From positions 1-24,116 of the forward strand of contig JAYMSP010002469.1 in assembly GCA_036897095.1 (NCBI GenBank): a stretch of DNA of 24,116 nt. Direction: 5' to 3'. Below the pieces are notes generated by a model. That model saw nothing but the letters and a program-made list of their open reading frames with translations. It made no database searches and had not been told where the DNA came from. Source of the stretch: Plantago elongata (lineage: Eukaryota > Streptophyta > Magnoliopsida > Lamiales > Plantaginaceae). Of this stretch, positions 1 to 11,006 are shown piece after piece. The stretch's first letter is position 1, and every line of letters begins with the position of its first letter. Position numbers and translations under genes: made by a program.

Positions 1-635
1 AGTGTAGTTAGTACTCTTTAATGAGTCCTTTATAACTCAAGCTATCTTTTAAGGTAACAAGGAGTAGGTCTTTCCATTATAATATGAGAGTTCTCTAGTA
101 TATTATACTTATAGTTAGAATTCCTAAAGACGCGTACTTTCCCTTTATCCTTTCTTAAATTATTTAAGTCTACTAAAGATAAGTAATAAGAAGCGCTCTC
201 TTATCTAAACTAGTAAAGTCAGTTATTAAAAAAACAAAGAAGAGGGCATTATTATTATTATACCCGCGCCTAGCCATTAAGAGAACTTATTTAGTGATAT
301 GCCTATAGATCTATAAGGCATTTTAGTAAAATATAAGAGCATGGTTTAATTTATATTATATAAAATCTAATACTAGGTCTTCTCCCTTAAGAAATAAATT
401 TAAAAGTTAGACACCACAAGTACTCTTTTAATTATAAAAGTTATATAATAAACCTATCATATTTATAAGGGTAAACAAACCTATGGGGTATACAGGTAAC
501 TATAATCTTTATTTGTTTATAAGGGAAAGGCATCCTATAGTATTAAAGCTATTTATATTAATGTAAGTACTCTTCTTATAATAATTAGAGGCTATACTAG
601 TAGGAGCATTTTAATTATTCTAAAGAAATATTCTT

Positions 636-655
636 GCCGGTACCCCGCGGAAGGG
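636..655. other. GC-rich relic patch inside RIP-degraded DNA
   Basis: Sixteen of 20 bases are G or C, including a CCGCGG hexamer, in surroundings of roughly 30% GC. The cytosines sit before C or G rather than before A. That is what CpA-directed mutation would leave untouched, so this is probably a surviving piece of the original, more GC-rich repeat. A shorter similar patch, TACCCGCGCC, lies at 261-270. No function is implied. Confidence 0.4.
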
Positions 656-832
656 AATTATATCTAAAAGAGAGCTGCTTGAAAAAAATATAGATTATTA
701 CTTGAGTAAGAGACTACAAAAGTACTACTCATACTACAAAGGGAGCTCTATATTATATTTTGAGTTTTCCTATTAATTTTTAATTATAATTTATATAGAG
801 ATATACTTATTCCTTCTTCAGCATAGAGTTAT

Positions 833-844
833 TTCCTTGTAGTA
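833..844 (+). repeat. Short direct match to the right flank (copy A)
   Basis: The 12-mer TTCCTTGTAGTA is also found at 23085-23096. In both places a pyrimidine-rich TTCCTTCTTC- or TCTCCTCCTG-like stretch precedes it at 10-20 bases, and a TTTA-containing stretch follows. This may mark two diverged copies of one repeat family, in the same orientation, on the two sides of the less mutated core. A 12-mer in such biased sequence can also match by chance. Confidence 0.2.
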
Positions 845-1949
845 CTTTACTTTATTTAGAGATATAGTTACTTTTATACTTATATAATAGAGTCTTACCC
901 ATTAGGTAATAATATTAGAGAGAGTCCATATATTACTCTATTCTATAGAGAGTATCTATTAAGCTAAAGCTATATTTTTATAGTTCTCAGTAATTTTTTT
1001 TATACATACCTATGAATCTCTTTATAAGTAACTTGATAAATTATAACCATAATATTCTAAAAGCTCTTTAATAACTCTAATTTAAGCTAAGTAAGTTGTT
1101 AAACCCTCTCTTTGCCAAAGCAATTTAGTAAGGAGTATGTCACCATGTTATGCATAAATTAGGATACTTATTTAAGATATTTAAGAAAGAAGTGTTATAG
1201 AATGCTCAAGTAATAGCCCTTTTGAAATTTTAAATTGGATATCCCTTATTAATATGCCCTTATAAAGAGTATACTAGGGATATTCTTATACTTAGCTTAG
1301 GTACCCCTTATTAATTAAGTCTTGTTAAGTTACTATATAATATTTAGAGCTACCCTACTAAATACTATAACGCCCCTATAAAGGTAGAAGGATATTTTTA
1401 AGGTATGAAACTAGTAGGCGTAGGTTACTCAATTATAATTAAATACTTGGGAAATAAGACTATTTGCTATAGGTTACAAATATACTTCTCCACCAGTAAA
1501 TGCTAAGCAAGCGTTCTCTGTAAAAGGGAATAGTACACTCTAACAGGGAAGAATAAGGCAAGACTTTCTACAATGCTTTTTGTATTAAACAAAAACTTTA
1601 GTAAACTAGAGCTTAAAGTGATGATTTTCCTATAAATTGTTATTACAATTACAAAAAAACTATATAAAGCGTATAGTAAAATAGTTTCTTAAGGACTTAT
1701 AAATCTTAAGTCTCTTTCTTATTATTATTAAATTAAGTATGACTCCCCTTCTTAAATATATTAGTCTACGTTAAAGAGAGAATTCTCCTATAAATTATAT
1801 AAATAAGTCTTGCTTATAAATTAAGGCATAAAGTATATTTTTAGTCATACATTTAAGGTAAAGTAATCCATTACTCTCTTATAAAAAGAGAGTGTAATAT
1901 CTCTATAGAAGGCGCCATTACTTTTACTTTTTTATATTAATACTTTCTC

Positions 1950-1961
1950 TTTTTTTTTTTT
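1950..1961. repeat. Poly-T run (12 T)
   Basis: An uninterrupted run of 12 T follows a CTTTCTC stretch. It may be a simple mononucleotide tract or the remnant of a retroposon tail on the minus strand. Nothing nearby separates these options. Confidence 0.5.
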
Positions 1962-3716
1962 AGTACTTTAGAGTATAGTTTTAAAATATAAATATGCTTC
2001 TGTATCCATAATTTATAGATGAAATCCTAAAGAGTGCGTATCCTTCTTTATCTATCCAAAAGTCTTACATATTCTAGCAAGGTATAATTATAAAAGGCAG
2101 TGTTTTTAATTACCCTTTATACTTCTTTCTTAAGGGAGAGTATACACTTTAATTTAAAATTAATCTATACTCTTTAAAAACTGGAAATACCTAAATGCTA
2201 TGAGCGAAGAGGTTACTTTATGTATAGATATATAGTAAATATTTTTCTCTTTTAAAGGGCTTAATTATATAAGAATACAGTAAGAAAGTACTGCTTTATC
2301 TAACAATAAAAATGAAATATACACTCTATATAGGGGCTATATCTTCTCTTATGTAACAAGTGTGTTAAGTATCTTTTTCCTATCTAAGTAAATACTCTTA
2401 TTCTAAAGTAAAATACAAGGAGATTAGAACTCCTCTCTATAAAGCATGCGTATTCTCTTTATAAAAAAAGCAATAAAAATGAAACTTATGTATTAAGGTA
2501 TAACTAACTCTATCTAGTATATAAAATAGGAAGCTCCCAAAAGCCTTAATTATTAGAGTGAATAGAGAATAAGTAATTATACTACTCTTATAAATAGAAA
2601 TATTAACTCTTGAAAGAGGGCACTCCTCTCTTAAGTAAAGCATTATTAAAATATTTATTAAATACAAAGCATAGTAGGTGTATTCTCTTAACTAAGTACT
2701 TTCTAGGAATAAAGTATAATAAGAAGAGATTTGTATAAAAGGAGGTAATTTAATAATAATGTAGGATCGGTAATACCTAAGTATTCTTCTAGTCGCTTAA
2801 TAATTATTTTGTGTAAATATGTAAGTAACCCTCTCGTGGATACGTAAATGAAAGAGTTTTATCCCACGTTTGTACCTTTAAGTTATAGCTAGAGGTAATA
2901 AACTTAGTAAGTTTAGAATATTTACGCCCTGTTATTAAGAGAGAGAAAAGTACACTACTTCCTTGTATAAAAGACATACTTATTGCCTCTAGTAGTTACC
3001 TAACTAAGCACTAAAAAAATAAAAGAAGAATCTTAAATAAATATACGTAGAAGATAGCTCCTTACTAGTAATAGTATAATTAGAGAAGGGAAGAGAAATG
3101 CTACATTTTATACACAAATATCATAGTACAGAGGACTAACCTTTTTAGAAAATAGATCAGAAAAAAGTGTTTCCTATAAATAATTGCTATACTTCTTACT
3201 TAAGCGGTTGGAGAGGAAAATTATAATTTATATAATTACTAAAGAATACACTTCCCCTTAGACTATAAATATAGAAATAAAAGAGTCCTTGCCCATTAAT
3301 CTATTATATAATAAACTAGTTACTTATATATACTGCTTAGAGAAAGGCAACATTCCTTCACGCTTAATTTTTATCAATATTTTTATATAGTTATACTTAG
3401 TACACTAATATTAATTTTTAAAAATACAGGCATCAAGGTTTTATTTTATTAAGAAAGAGAGTATCTTACCTACTTTATACTTATATACTAGATTAGTTAG
3501 GAAAAATAGACTGACCCTATAATATTTATAAAATTTTATATAAGTTAATGGGCAAAAGACATACTATACTCCCTTATTAAATGCGTACTCTTACTTTAGT
3601 AAAAGGGTAGCATAGGTTATCTCTTCTTAACCTTAGAAATATCTTCTTATTAAGTCTTAATTATTTCTAGTTATGCTTACACCTTATTATAGAATAGAGG
3701 TATAAGTACTACTTTC

Positions 3717-3750
3717 TTAGCCAACTTTTAATGGTGAAAGAGTTCTTGTT
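3717..3750 (+). repeat. Candidate diverged repeat, copy 1
   Basis: The 12-mer ATGGTGAAAGAG at 3731-3742 recurs at 6252-6263. The similarity reaches upstream (CTTAGCCAACTTTTA here, TTTAGCAAAATATT there) and downstream (TTCTTGTTCTT here, CTTGCCCTT there). Several of the differences are C/T, as expected of copies mutated separately by RIP. The two copies are in the same orientation about 2.5 kb apart. The match is short, so this supports but does not prove a repeat family. Confidence 0.3.
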
Positions 3751-3929
3751 CTTACCTTAGTAATCTCTTATATTTATATTTATCAAAGAAAGATTTATAC
3801 TTAGCAAGATCTTATTTAATTAAGTTTTCTCTATCTAATAGGGAACTCCTCTATATTAAGATATATTCTTATCTCCACTTTACAATACAAGGAGAAGAGG
3901 CTATATGTTAAAATGCATATTTTACTATG

Positions 3930-3943
3930 ATATATATATATAT
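3930..3943. repeat. (AT)7 microsatellite
   Basis: Seven perfect AT dinucleotide units (14 bases) inside the RIP-degraded left flank. A simple sequence tract with no other visible role. Confidence 0.7.
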
Positions 3944-6238
3944 TAGGTACGTATCCCTAGAATAATTTGATGATTAAGGCTTAATAAAAAGTGTTTATTT
4001 AAAATATAAGCATCTCCATCTCTTATAAAAGAATTAGCAATTATAAGTATAGTATACTTAAAGGTAGTGTATCCACAATCTCTAGTAGTTGCCATTTCCA
4101 GGAAGAGTAATGTTAAAGAAGATAGTAAGCATTTCATATTCATACATCTTTTATAAGGGCATAGAAAACTCTTTATTATATACTTTGTATAGTTACTTAA
4201 GAGTGCTCTTAGTAAGAGGGTACGTCCACTATGTCATTATTTAAATATTTAATTTTAGTCATATAGATAGCACCACTTTTACTTTTATTATTAAGTTAAA
4301 TTAATATAAGGTGCAGCATTGGTATAATATTAATAATAGAAGCTCTTTATATAAGGTAGTATCTTCTTAACAAGGTATAAAGGTAGACTATTTAATTTAA
4401 TTTAAGGAAAACTGTCTTATATCTATAGTTTTTTGTATAATTAATCTAGAGTTAGGTATTACTCTAGAGTCTATATATTTTAAGAAAAAAGGTAAATTAT
4501 AAGAAAGAGGGATAACTTACTATTTATTAGGAGAAAAAGCGAATCTATTATATCATTATTATTAATAAGTATATCTATTACTAAAGGGTGTATTTACTTA
4601 GGATAACTTAGCTATGCTATAAACTTATTTTACTAGTACCTTACACACTAGAATTAATTCATACATAAATGGAGCTTAAATAAACAAATAGTATGCCTTA
4701 TTAAGTAAAGATTTAATTGATATGCTCTATAATATGTAATAGCACTTATCTAAAATAGAATCCTTTTTTTACTTTTTATATAAGGCAATTTTTCCTGTAA
4801 CTTAAGGAAGAAAAGGCTCTGGCTACTTATATTTAAGGCTAAGATAGGGCTGCTTTTTTATTATCAATATTTTAGTCTTTGTAATTATATACAAAAGAAA
4901 TAGTGTACTCTATTAGGCTAACTTATTTTTTAAACAAAGTATTGTAGTTCATTAAAAAATAGTATTATAGCTTAAAATATAGGAGAGTAAACAATACCCC
5001 ATACACTCACTCTATTAAGTAATATTAATCTATATGACTAGAAATTTAGACTCATTAAGAGAAGATCCGTGCTTTTTTCTTTATAAAAAAGAAGAGGTAC
5101 ACCGTTTATAATATATGAGAGAGTTATCCTAGATACCTTTTAAATACATGATTAGTTAAACCTTATTTATTATTTTAAATGGAATAGAGCAAGAGAGAAG
5201 ATTTGCTTTATACAATACTTTTCTATTAAATGATTAAGGAAGAGTGGTTGGTATACTTACGCTAACAAAAACAAAAAAGCACCTATTTCGCTATAAATTA
5301 GTAGGTGAGTTATACATAATAAACTGAATAGAGTGTACCTAAAAACTCTACTTGGGGAGGAAATACTATAACTGTAGGGGGTTACTATGTATTTTCTTAC
5401 CCCACTAAATATCTAGTAAATAAAAAGAAGGCGTCTTTACTTAGAGAAGTATGCCTCGATTTTATAGTATATAATTTCTTGTCAGTACTTTCTTCTGTAT
5501 CTCTTGGTAGAGGGGAGGTAGAATAATTCCTTTCTCTTTCTTTAAGCAATAGGAACCCCTATGATATAGGGCAAAGAATTTCTTTCTTTAGCTACTTTAA
5601 TAATAAGTTATAAATAATTCCTTCTTATTTTAACAAAGGCGTATATTTAAAAACCTCTTGATTACGTATTTTTTTAACAATAACACGCGCTAACTATACA
5701 CTATACTAAGTAAGAGAGTATATTATATATTTCCTATAAACTTGTTTTTATATAAAAGTATAAAGAAGACAGAACTTATAAGTAAGATTCATTACTAACT
5801 ACTCCTAGGTTATTTAAGAGAGCTTCTTCCCATAACTATAAATTAGTTATTAGATTAAAGGGATTCTACCGTCTCTTCAACCATAAACTTAAATATAAGT
5901 AAGTCTTAAATATTTATTAAACTATAATTATAGTAATATGTGGTAAGCAGTATAAAAGACAAAGCATGGGTAAGCACGTCCCAAGCATCTTCTATATATA
6001 TAACATATATTAAAGAAAAAGTACACAGTACTTAGTAAGCATGCTCATATTAAAGCATTTGAGTGTCCTTTTCTTAATTTATATATTTTTATAAGAGGAA
6101 GAAGAGTACACCCTTAACTTTATGACTAAAGAGCCTAGTAGAGTTCCTTCTATAAACTCTTATATTAAGCACAGATACTATTTTTTTTACACATATAAGA
6201 GACGATAAAGACTTAATTTTATATTATAAAATATTTTT

Positions 6239-6272
6239 TTAGCAAAATATTATGGTGAAAGAGCTTGCCCTT
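6239..6272 (+). repeat. Candidate diverged repeat, copy 2
   Basis: Partner of the segment at 3717-3750. It shares ATGGTGAAAGAG exactly at 6252-6263 and has weaker similarity on both sides, with one single-base length difference. Beyond about 35 bases the two stretches can no longer be aligned by eye. Confidence 0.3.
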
Positions 6273-9221
6273 CGATGCGTTTAATTATTAGGCAAGAAAA
6301 GCGTTGTACTCTCTTTGTCTTCTTAAAAAGGGTGTATTAAGCTGCTATCCTTTAGAAATAAGTACTATAGTTTCCTTCTTTTTCTATTTGCTAGGGTTTT
6401 ATAAGCATTACTTAGGAGAGTTACTTCCCCAATAATTATTTATTACTGGATGGAGCTATATGTCCTCTGCTCTTTATTATATAAGGAGAGTGCTTTCTTT
6501 CTTGTACTACAGACAAATATTAGAGTTTATTCTTTAGTCTTTGATATTTTATATAGGAAAAGCATCCTTTTATATACAAGATTCTAGTCCTTGTTAAATA
6601 ATTACGTAGAAAAAGACGTTTATTATGGTACATGTTTAATTATGAAATACCTATTACCTTACACTTTTATACAAATAAATTAGTTATGACTAAGATACTT
6701 GCATTTATTCCTTCACCCGGAGGATTTAAAGGAAATTCACCCCTTTTTTAATAATTGTTAATGTAAGAATACACCCCTTCTTTGTAAGCTACTAATAATA
6801 AAACTTTAGGCACCTTATATTATACTTTTGTTATTATGGAAGATATAGAGTATTGCACACTTTTACTAGATAATATTCTATGCTTAATTAGACAATCTCT
6901 TTTTATTTTAATTCATAATTAGATATTTAAGGGAGGACCTGAAGTACCTTAGCTAGTGTAGATACTATTCAACCATATATTTTTATATAAGAGCTATTTG
7001 CTATAGTAGTATTTTTTAATGGAGACAACTTGATTTTAAGTGAGTTTTAAACATTCCTCTTTTTTACATAGCCCATAATATTCATTAAGTGTAATGTAAC
7101 TTAAAAAATAGTTTACAGGAACACTCTAGAGACTTTTTTAAATACACACTTATTAAGGAAAAATCTTCAAAACGAATAAGTTCCCTTATTTTTTTTAATT
7201 TTACTAAAGCTTTTCTTACATAATAATAGGGATAAGTGCTTTCTTAGTACACTATAGTTTAATATGATAACCCTTCTTAGCGTCTATACTATAATGTTAT
7301 AGTAGGGTTTAGACACTCTTTTTATAAAATACATTAAAAAGAAGTATTCAATTACTATATTTTTTAATACATACGTTAAGAGATTAAGTACTTTATAAAT
7401 AATATATTGATATATTTGGGAGGGAACTCTCTATGTAACAGGGGCATCTTCTCTTTCTATAAAGTATATTGGTGTAGGAGAAAGGATTCACTCTTATATA
7501 TTAAAAATGTTTATGCTGAGTAACTCAAGTATAAGGACACTCCTATCTTAATAATACAAGCTATTGTAGATATTATTTAAAATTTTAACTAAGTTTCTAT
7601 ACTAAGGTAAATCCTGGGTAATATTTATAAAGTCTAACTTAATTTCTTGTATAATTTAGATGGTTGAGATTCGGCATAGTATATTCTTATTCTATAAATA
7701 AAATAATAAGAAAGATAGTAGTAACCCTAAAATCTAATAAGTAATACTAAATATTATCTCCTCTCTCTAGAAGTAAAAATTAAGTAAAAGGGATTAAAGA
7801 CCGCTACTTATCTAGTGAGTTTTATTTTTTAATACAAAGTACTTAGTGCTAGTATATAAAATTTATACTAAAGCTAGCTTAAGGAAATAGAGTCGCTCTA
7901 GAATATCTAAATCAGTAGATTGTAATAGTAATAGAGTAAAAGAAAAGGCGCTCAATTAGTGTACTCTCTCTTATAGAGTAAGGTAATCCTTATTATATAT
8001 AACTAGAAAATAAAGCGTTCCCTATAAAATATTATTTATCTTAAGTATAACTTAGACGTTAAATATAAAGAAAGGGTGTAACTCTGTACGCCTATATTAA
8101 AATGTTTAGGGCATATTATTTAATGATATTTATCTTATACAAAGAACAAATATAAAGCATAATAAATAGTAAGGGTATCTATAAACGCCCCTTATAATGC
8201 AGCAAACTCATCTAAATAATTACTAATTAGCGTACCTAATTTAAACTATGTAACCCTGTGGAATATTTTACTTACAAGGTAGAGTTTACTTTTTCTAAGA
8301 TTCTAAGTAAGAAACTAAATATAAGGTATTTTATGATAAACTTCTCAACATTTACTTACCTCTTTTGATTGACATAGATGGAGCGCAGGAAATCTCCTAT
8401 ATCTTCATTAAATTAATTAAAATTCAAGGAATTACAAAGATTACCAAAAAATAACCAACCAATATAAAATATAAGTACTTTTACAGACTATGTATTTGAC
8501 AAATGAAGAACTAATTATAGAGTAATCTGGAAGATTGATAATTCTAAGTATGAAAAAACTTGACTATAATTCCAAATGAAAGCTCTATTTGTAAATATTA
8601 CTTTATTCGACGTCTATTCCTAGGGCAACCCTTTACCCAACTACTTACTTAACTGAAGAATAGAAAAACTAAGATATTAGGAGAAAAACCTCGGTAAAAG
8701 AGCTCAGAAAGCACAGAATATACAACCAATGGCTACGACAGCATTAGTACTACCAAGATCTCTGTCGAATATAGAACCGGGTTCTTTTCTTTGTTCATTA
8801 TATATACACTTTGTATTCACAAAATTACAATAAAGTAATTTAATTTCATTTACATATATAAAGGGATACTTAGATTAATGGAACGTCGATTGAATAATAA
8901 TTGAATAGTAGAAAATTAGATGAAATTGTTATTTATATTATCCGCTAATTACTTATATTCTAGACAACAAGGTTTCCTTTTCCCTTTTGTTTTGGCGAAG
9001 ATAACCTTTCTCCACTCTTCTAAAATTCATTTAATTTCTAATTTCAACGAACAAGTCATTTTCGAAGTTGCTCTCTAATCTAAGATTGGCATAGCTTCTT
9101 CTGACCTCAGGTACATATATAATACACAGTTAACAAATGCCTAATACGATTTGGTTGGGCACTTTTTATATTTAAGAGGGGTTCTATACTAGTACATCTA
9201 AAAGTAAGGGAGATTTTTGAA

Positions 9222-9479
9222 CTAATACATGACATACAACAAGCCAATGTCCTCATGTTGATTGAATTTTATATTAGGTATAAGTGTAAAATGCAGATCT
9301 AATAATTTATATAGCAAGCAAAATAGATAGCAAATGATAATAAAAGGCTCAAAGAGATATAGACATAGGTATAAAAGGACGACTCGTAGATTCGAAAAGT
9401 AAGCAACTACAAAAATAGTAAGACATGATATCAAAGAATTAGTAACATCTATTTTTCTCGTAGTTTTTTCTTCATTCAT
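9222..9479 (-). CDS. Doubtful 85-codon open frame, hydrophobic product
   Basis: I do not recognise this product. The frame begins with a true ATG and ends at TAG. After a charged start (MNEEKTTRK, residues 1-9) the translation is dominated by F, L, I, V, Y and C. It has two possible membrane spans at about residues 16-28 and 33-57, with a charged gap at N30-R32. It ends in a more polar tail (NIKFNQHED, residues 69-77). Such a profile is what T-rich DNA gives in any open frame, so hydrophobicity is weak evidence for a membrane protein. There is no neighbour, no recognisable promoter and no homology I can name. It could be a chance open frame, or less likely a small fungal membrane protein or an exon of one. 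Confidence 0.1.
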   Translation of the reverse strand: MNEEKTTRKIDVTNSLISCLTIFVVAYFSNLRVVLLYLCLYLFEPFIIICYLFCLLYKLLDLHFTLIPNIKFNQHEDIGLLYVMY

Positions 9480-9782
9480 TTATATGTTACTCTTTAATCT
9501 CTTTGATTTTTAGAACGAACTAGGCTCCCATCCCCTCTCCTTCCCAATATTTTTGTGTTACGTCATAAGAGTACATAGATCAAAATATACGTGAGTAGCG
9601 GTCACTTCCTATGGCAGTTTGTTCCCTTACTTTTTTTTTAGTATTTTGCTTTATTTTTGACATTATTTCGTGATATGTCTACTTATACTTAATAGACCAA
9701 ATTCAGTAAGTAGTGTAATAATTCATAGCATTTTTCTTTTTAGTTTCTAACGGCAACCAAACTAAAGTAACAAAGTATCAGT

Positions 9783-10205
9783 CTATTCTATATAGAGAAT
9801 ACGTATAGAGCTAATAAATAATTGTAGTATAGTAGCTAAAAAAAAGTAGGATGCACGCAAAACTGTTATGAAACAGTACTTTGCTATGGTATAAAATGAC
9901 TGTACGAAGAATATAACAAGAAAACTAAAACTAAGAAAAAATACAAGGAAACGCCATACTCTTAAAGAAGGATAATAGAATTTTATACTTTCCTCTGCTC
10001 CTGTTTTCAAGGATGTACTTTTTCGATTTCTTAGTCGTAATAGAGAAAAATAGAGAATGGTGTATAGGAATGTCCTATTTGGGGGGTAAGTATAGAGCAC
10101 TTCCACTAAAAAATAATAATATCCACAAACAGTAGTGTTTGGTAGCAACAATGTCGAAATAAATTTATGCACTTTTCTCTGAGTCTTCTGAATATACCCC
10201 GTCCG
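9783..10205 (-). other. Longest stop-free stretch (about 140 codons) with no ATG
   Basis: Read on the minus strand, no stop occurs between the TGA at 10206-10208 and the TAG at 9783-9785. There is no ATG anywhere inside. A 129-residue reading is possible only from a GTG at 10170-10172, which is not a usual nuclear start codon in fungi. The translation is rich in F, Y, L, I and S. It has a basic central part (RLRNRKSTSLKTG) and a strongly hydrophobic run (FLVFFLSFSFLVIFF) after it. The plus strand here is A-rich, so the minus strand is T-rich and has few stops, and chance openness is likely. An internal or terminal exon of a spliced gene is the alternative. No family is recognised. Confidence 0.12.
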
Positions 10206-10439
10206 TCATTTAAACTATATAATTCTAACTAAAGACAAACTCAAAGAGTAATAATAGATAAAATGAATAGAAAGAATTTCATTTAATAGAATAAATATAC
10301 TAAGATAATAGGATATCAGGGATGGTAAAACAAAGGATTTCTTAGTTATGTAGTGTAGGATTCTTTTCAAGAGAATTTCTGGACTGGGTTTAGGACTGAC
10401 TGTATTAGTTAATAAGCATACATAATATAAAGGACCATA

Positions 10440-10461
10440 ATATATATATATATATATATAT
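10440..10461. repeat. (AT)11 microsatellite
   Basis: Eleven perfect AT units (22 bases), the longest simple dinucleotide tract in the window. It is self-complementary and could extrude as a hairpin. It is likely length-variable between isolates. Confidence 0.85.
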
Positions 10462-10565
10462 TAAAGCTATAATATAAAAAACGGAGTCACTTTTTTCCTT
10501 CTTACGTAGATCCTTGATCCTTCAAAAAGGCATATCATAAAAGAGGAGTACAAGATTCTGGTCAC

Positions 10566-10597
10566 CAACCAAGAAAAGAAGAAAACATTCTTGGTTG
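10566..10597. repeat. 10-bp inverted repeat (hairpin-capable)
   Basis: CAACCAAGAA at 10566-10575 is exactly complementary to TTCTTGGTTG at 10588-10597, with a 12-base purine-rich loop. The stem has more GC than its surroundings. It could be a structured transcript element or a remnant of a larger inverted repeat, but the arms do not extend further. No associated gene is visible. Confidence 0.5.
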
Positions 10598-10979
10598 TTT
10601 TGTTATACAGTTATTGAAATAGGGTGGTTTGGCGGCATGTCTTAGTTTACTTCTGATTTACCTGGGTTGTCTAGTTTAAGACTATCTCCATAATCAACAA
10701 ATTTCATGCATAAAAACCACAGTGCACTTGATAATAGGTATCCCACAACCCAATAGAAAGTTCTCGCTTAATGGTACAACCGGCAATTGACGTTGTTTTC
10801 CTCAGCTTATAAATTTGATTTTCTACAAGGGCTAGAATTCCAACGACTAAGGATAGATTTGATTAACATTGAATAGCCTTGGTTGGGTTTTCGATTATAG
10901 ATAGTCTGGCTTAGTAAGACATAGAAGAATAAGAATTAGGATATATTAAGAAAAAGGTAATTCTCCTAGCTAGTAAAGT

Positions 10980-11006
10980 AACCTCAATAGTTTAGGAGGT
11001 TTTTTT
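10980..11006 (+). other. 6-bp stem followed by seven T
   Basis: AACCTC at 10980-10985 pairs with GAGGTT at 10996-11001, and T continues from 11000 to 11006. The shape resembles a bacterial intrinsic terminator. The stem is weak and the window looks eukaryotic, so no terminator is claimed. It is recorded only as a visible structure. Confidence 0.25.

Larger units (their letters stand above)
1..8335. repeat. RIP-degraded repeat DNA, left flank (family not identified)
   Basis: The whole stretch is rich in TA and depleted in CA and TG on both strands, while AC, GT, CC and CG words persist. This is the established signature of repeat-induced point mutation of duplicated fungal DNA. Hand counts support it: row 541-600 has 14 TA against 9 AT, and row 1741-1800 has no CA or TG. 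All frames are closed at short intervals, and the few open runs here are chance. I looked for tRNA-like, rRNA-like and transposon protein signatures and recognised none. The DNA is inferred to be one or more old transposon copies, heavily mutated. The class (LTR, LINE or DNA transposon) cannot be told by eye. No terminal repeats or target-site duplications were found. Confidence is high for RIP and low for any family. Confidence 0.75.

Noticed and set aside
2437-2667. 76-codon minus-strand open frame in the left flank
   Set aside because: It needs a TTG start, lies wholly inside RIP-mutated DNA, and its hydrophobic translation is what such DNA gives by chance.
3943-4143. 66-codon minus-strand open frame starting with ATG
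   Set aside because: It lies in strongly RIP-mutated DNA, has no recognisable motif, and is short enough to be chance.
1-8335. Assignment of the flanks to a named transposon family
   Set aside because: No terminal repeats, target duplications or readable protein motifs were recognised, so naming a family would be a guess.
10707-10862. About 52 stop-free codons on the minus strand with a fairly normal amino-acid mix
   Set aside because: No ATG start, no recognised motif, and the length is not unusual. A short exon cannot be excluded but nothing supports it.
10980-11006. Bacterial-type intrinsic terminator
   Set aside because: The stem is only 6 bp and the window has eukaryotic RIP features and no upstream gene. 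Recorded only as a structure.
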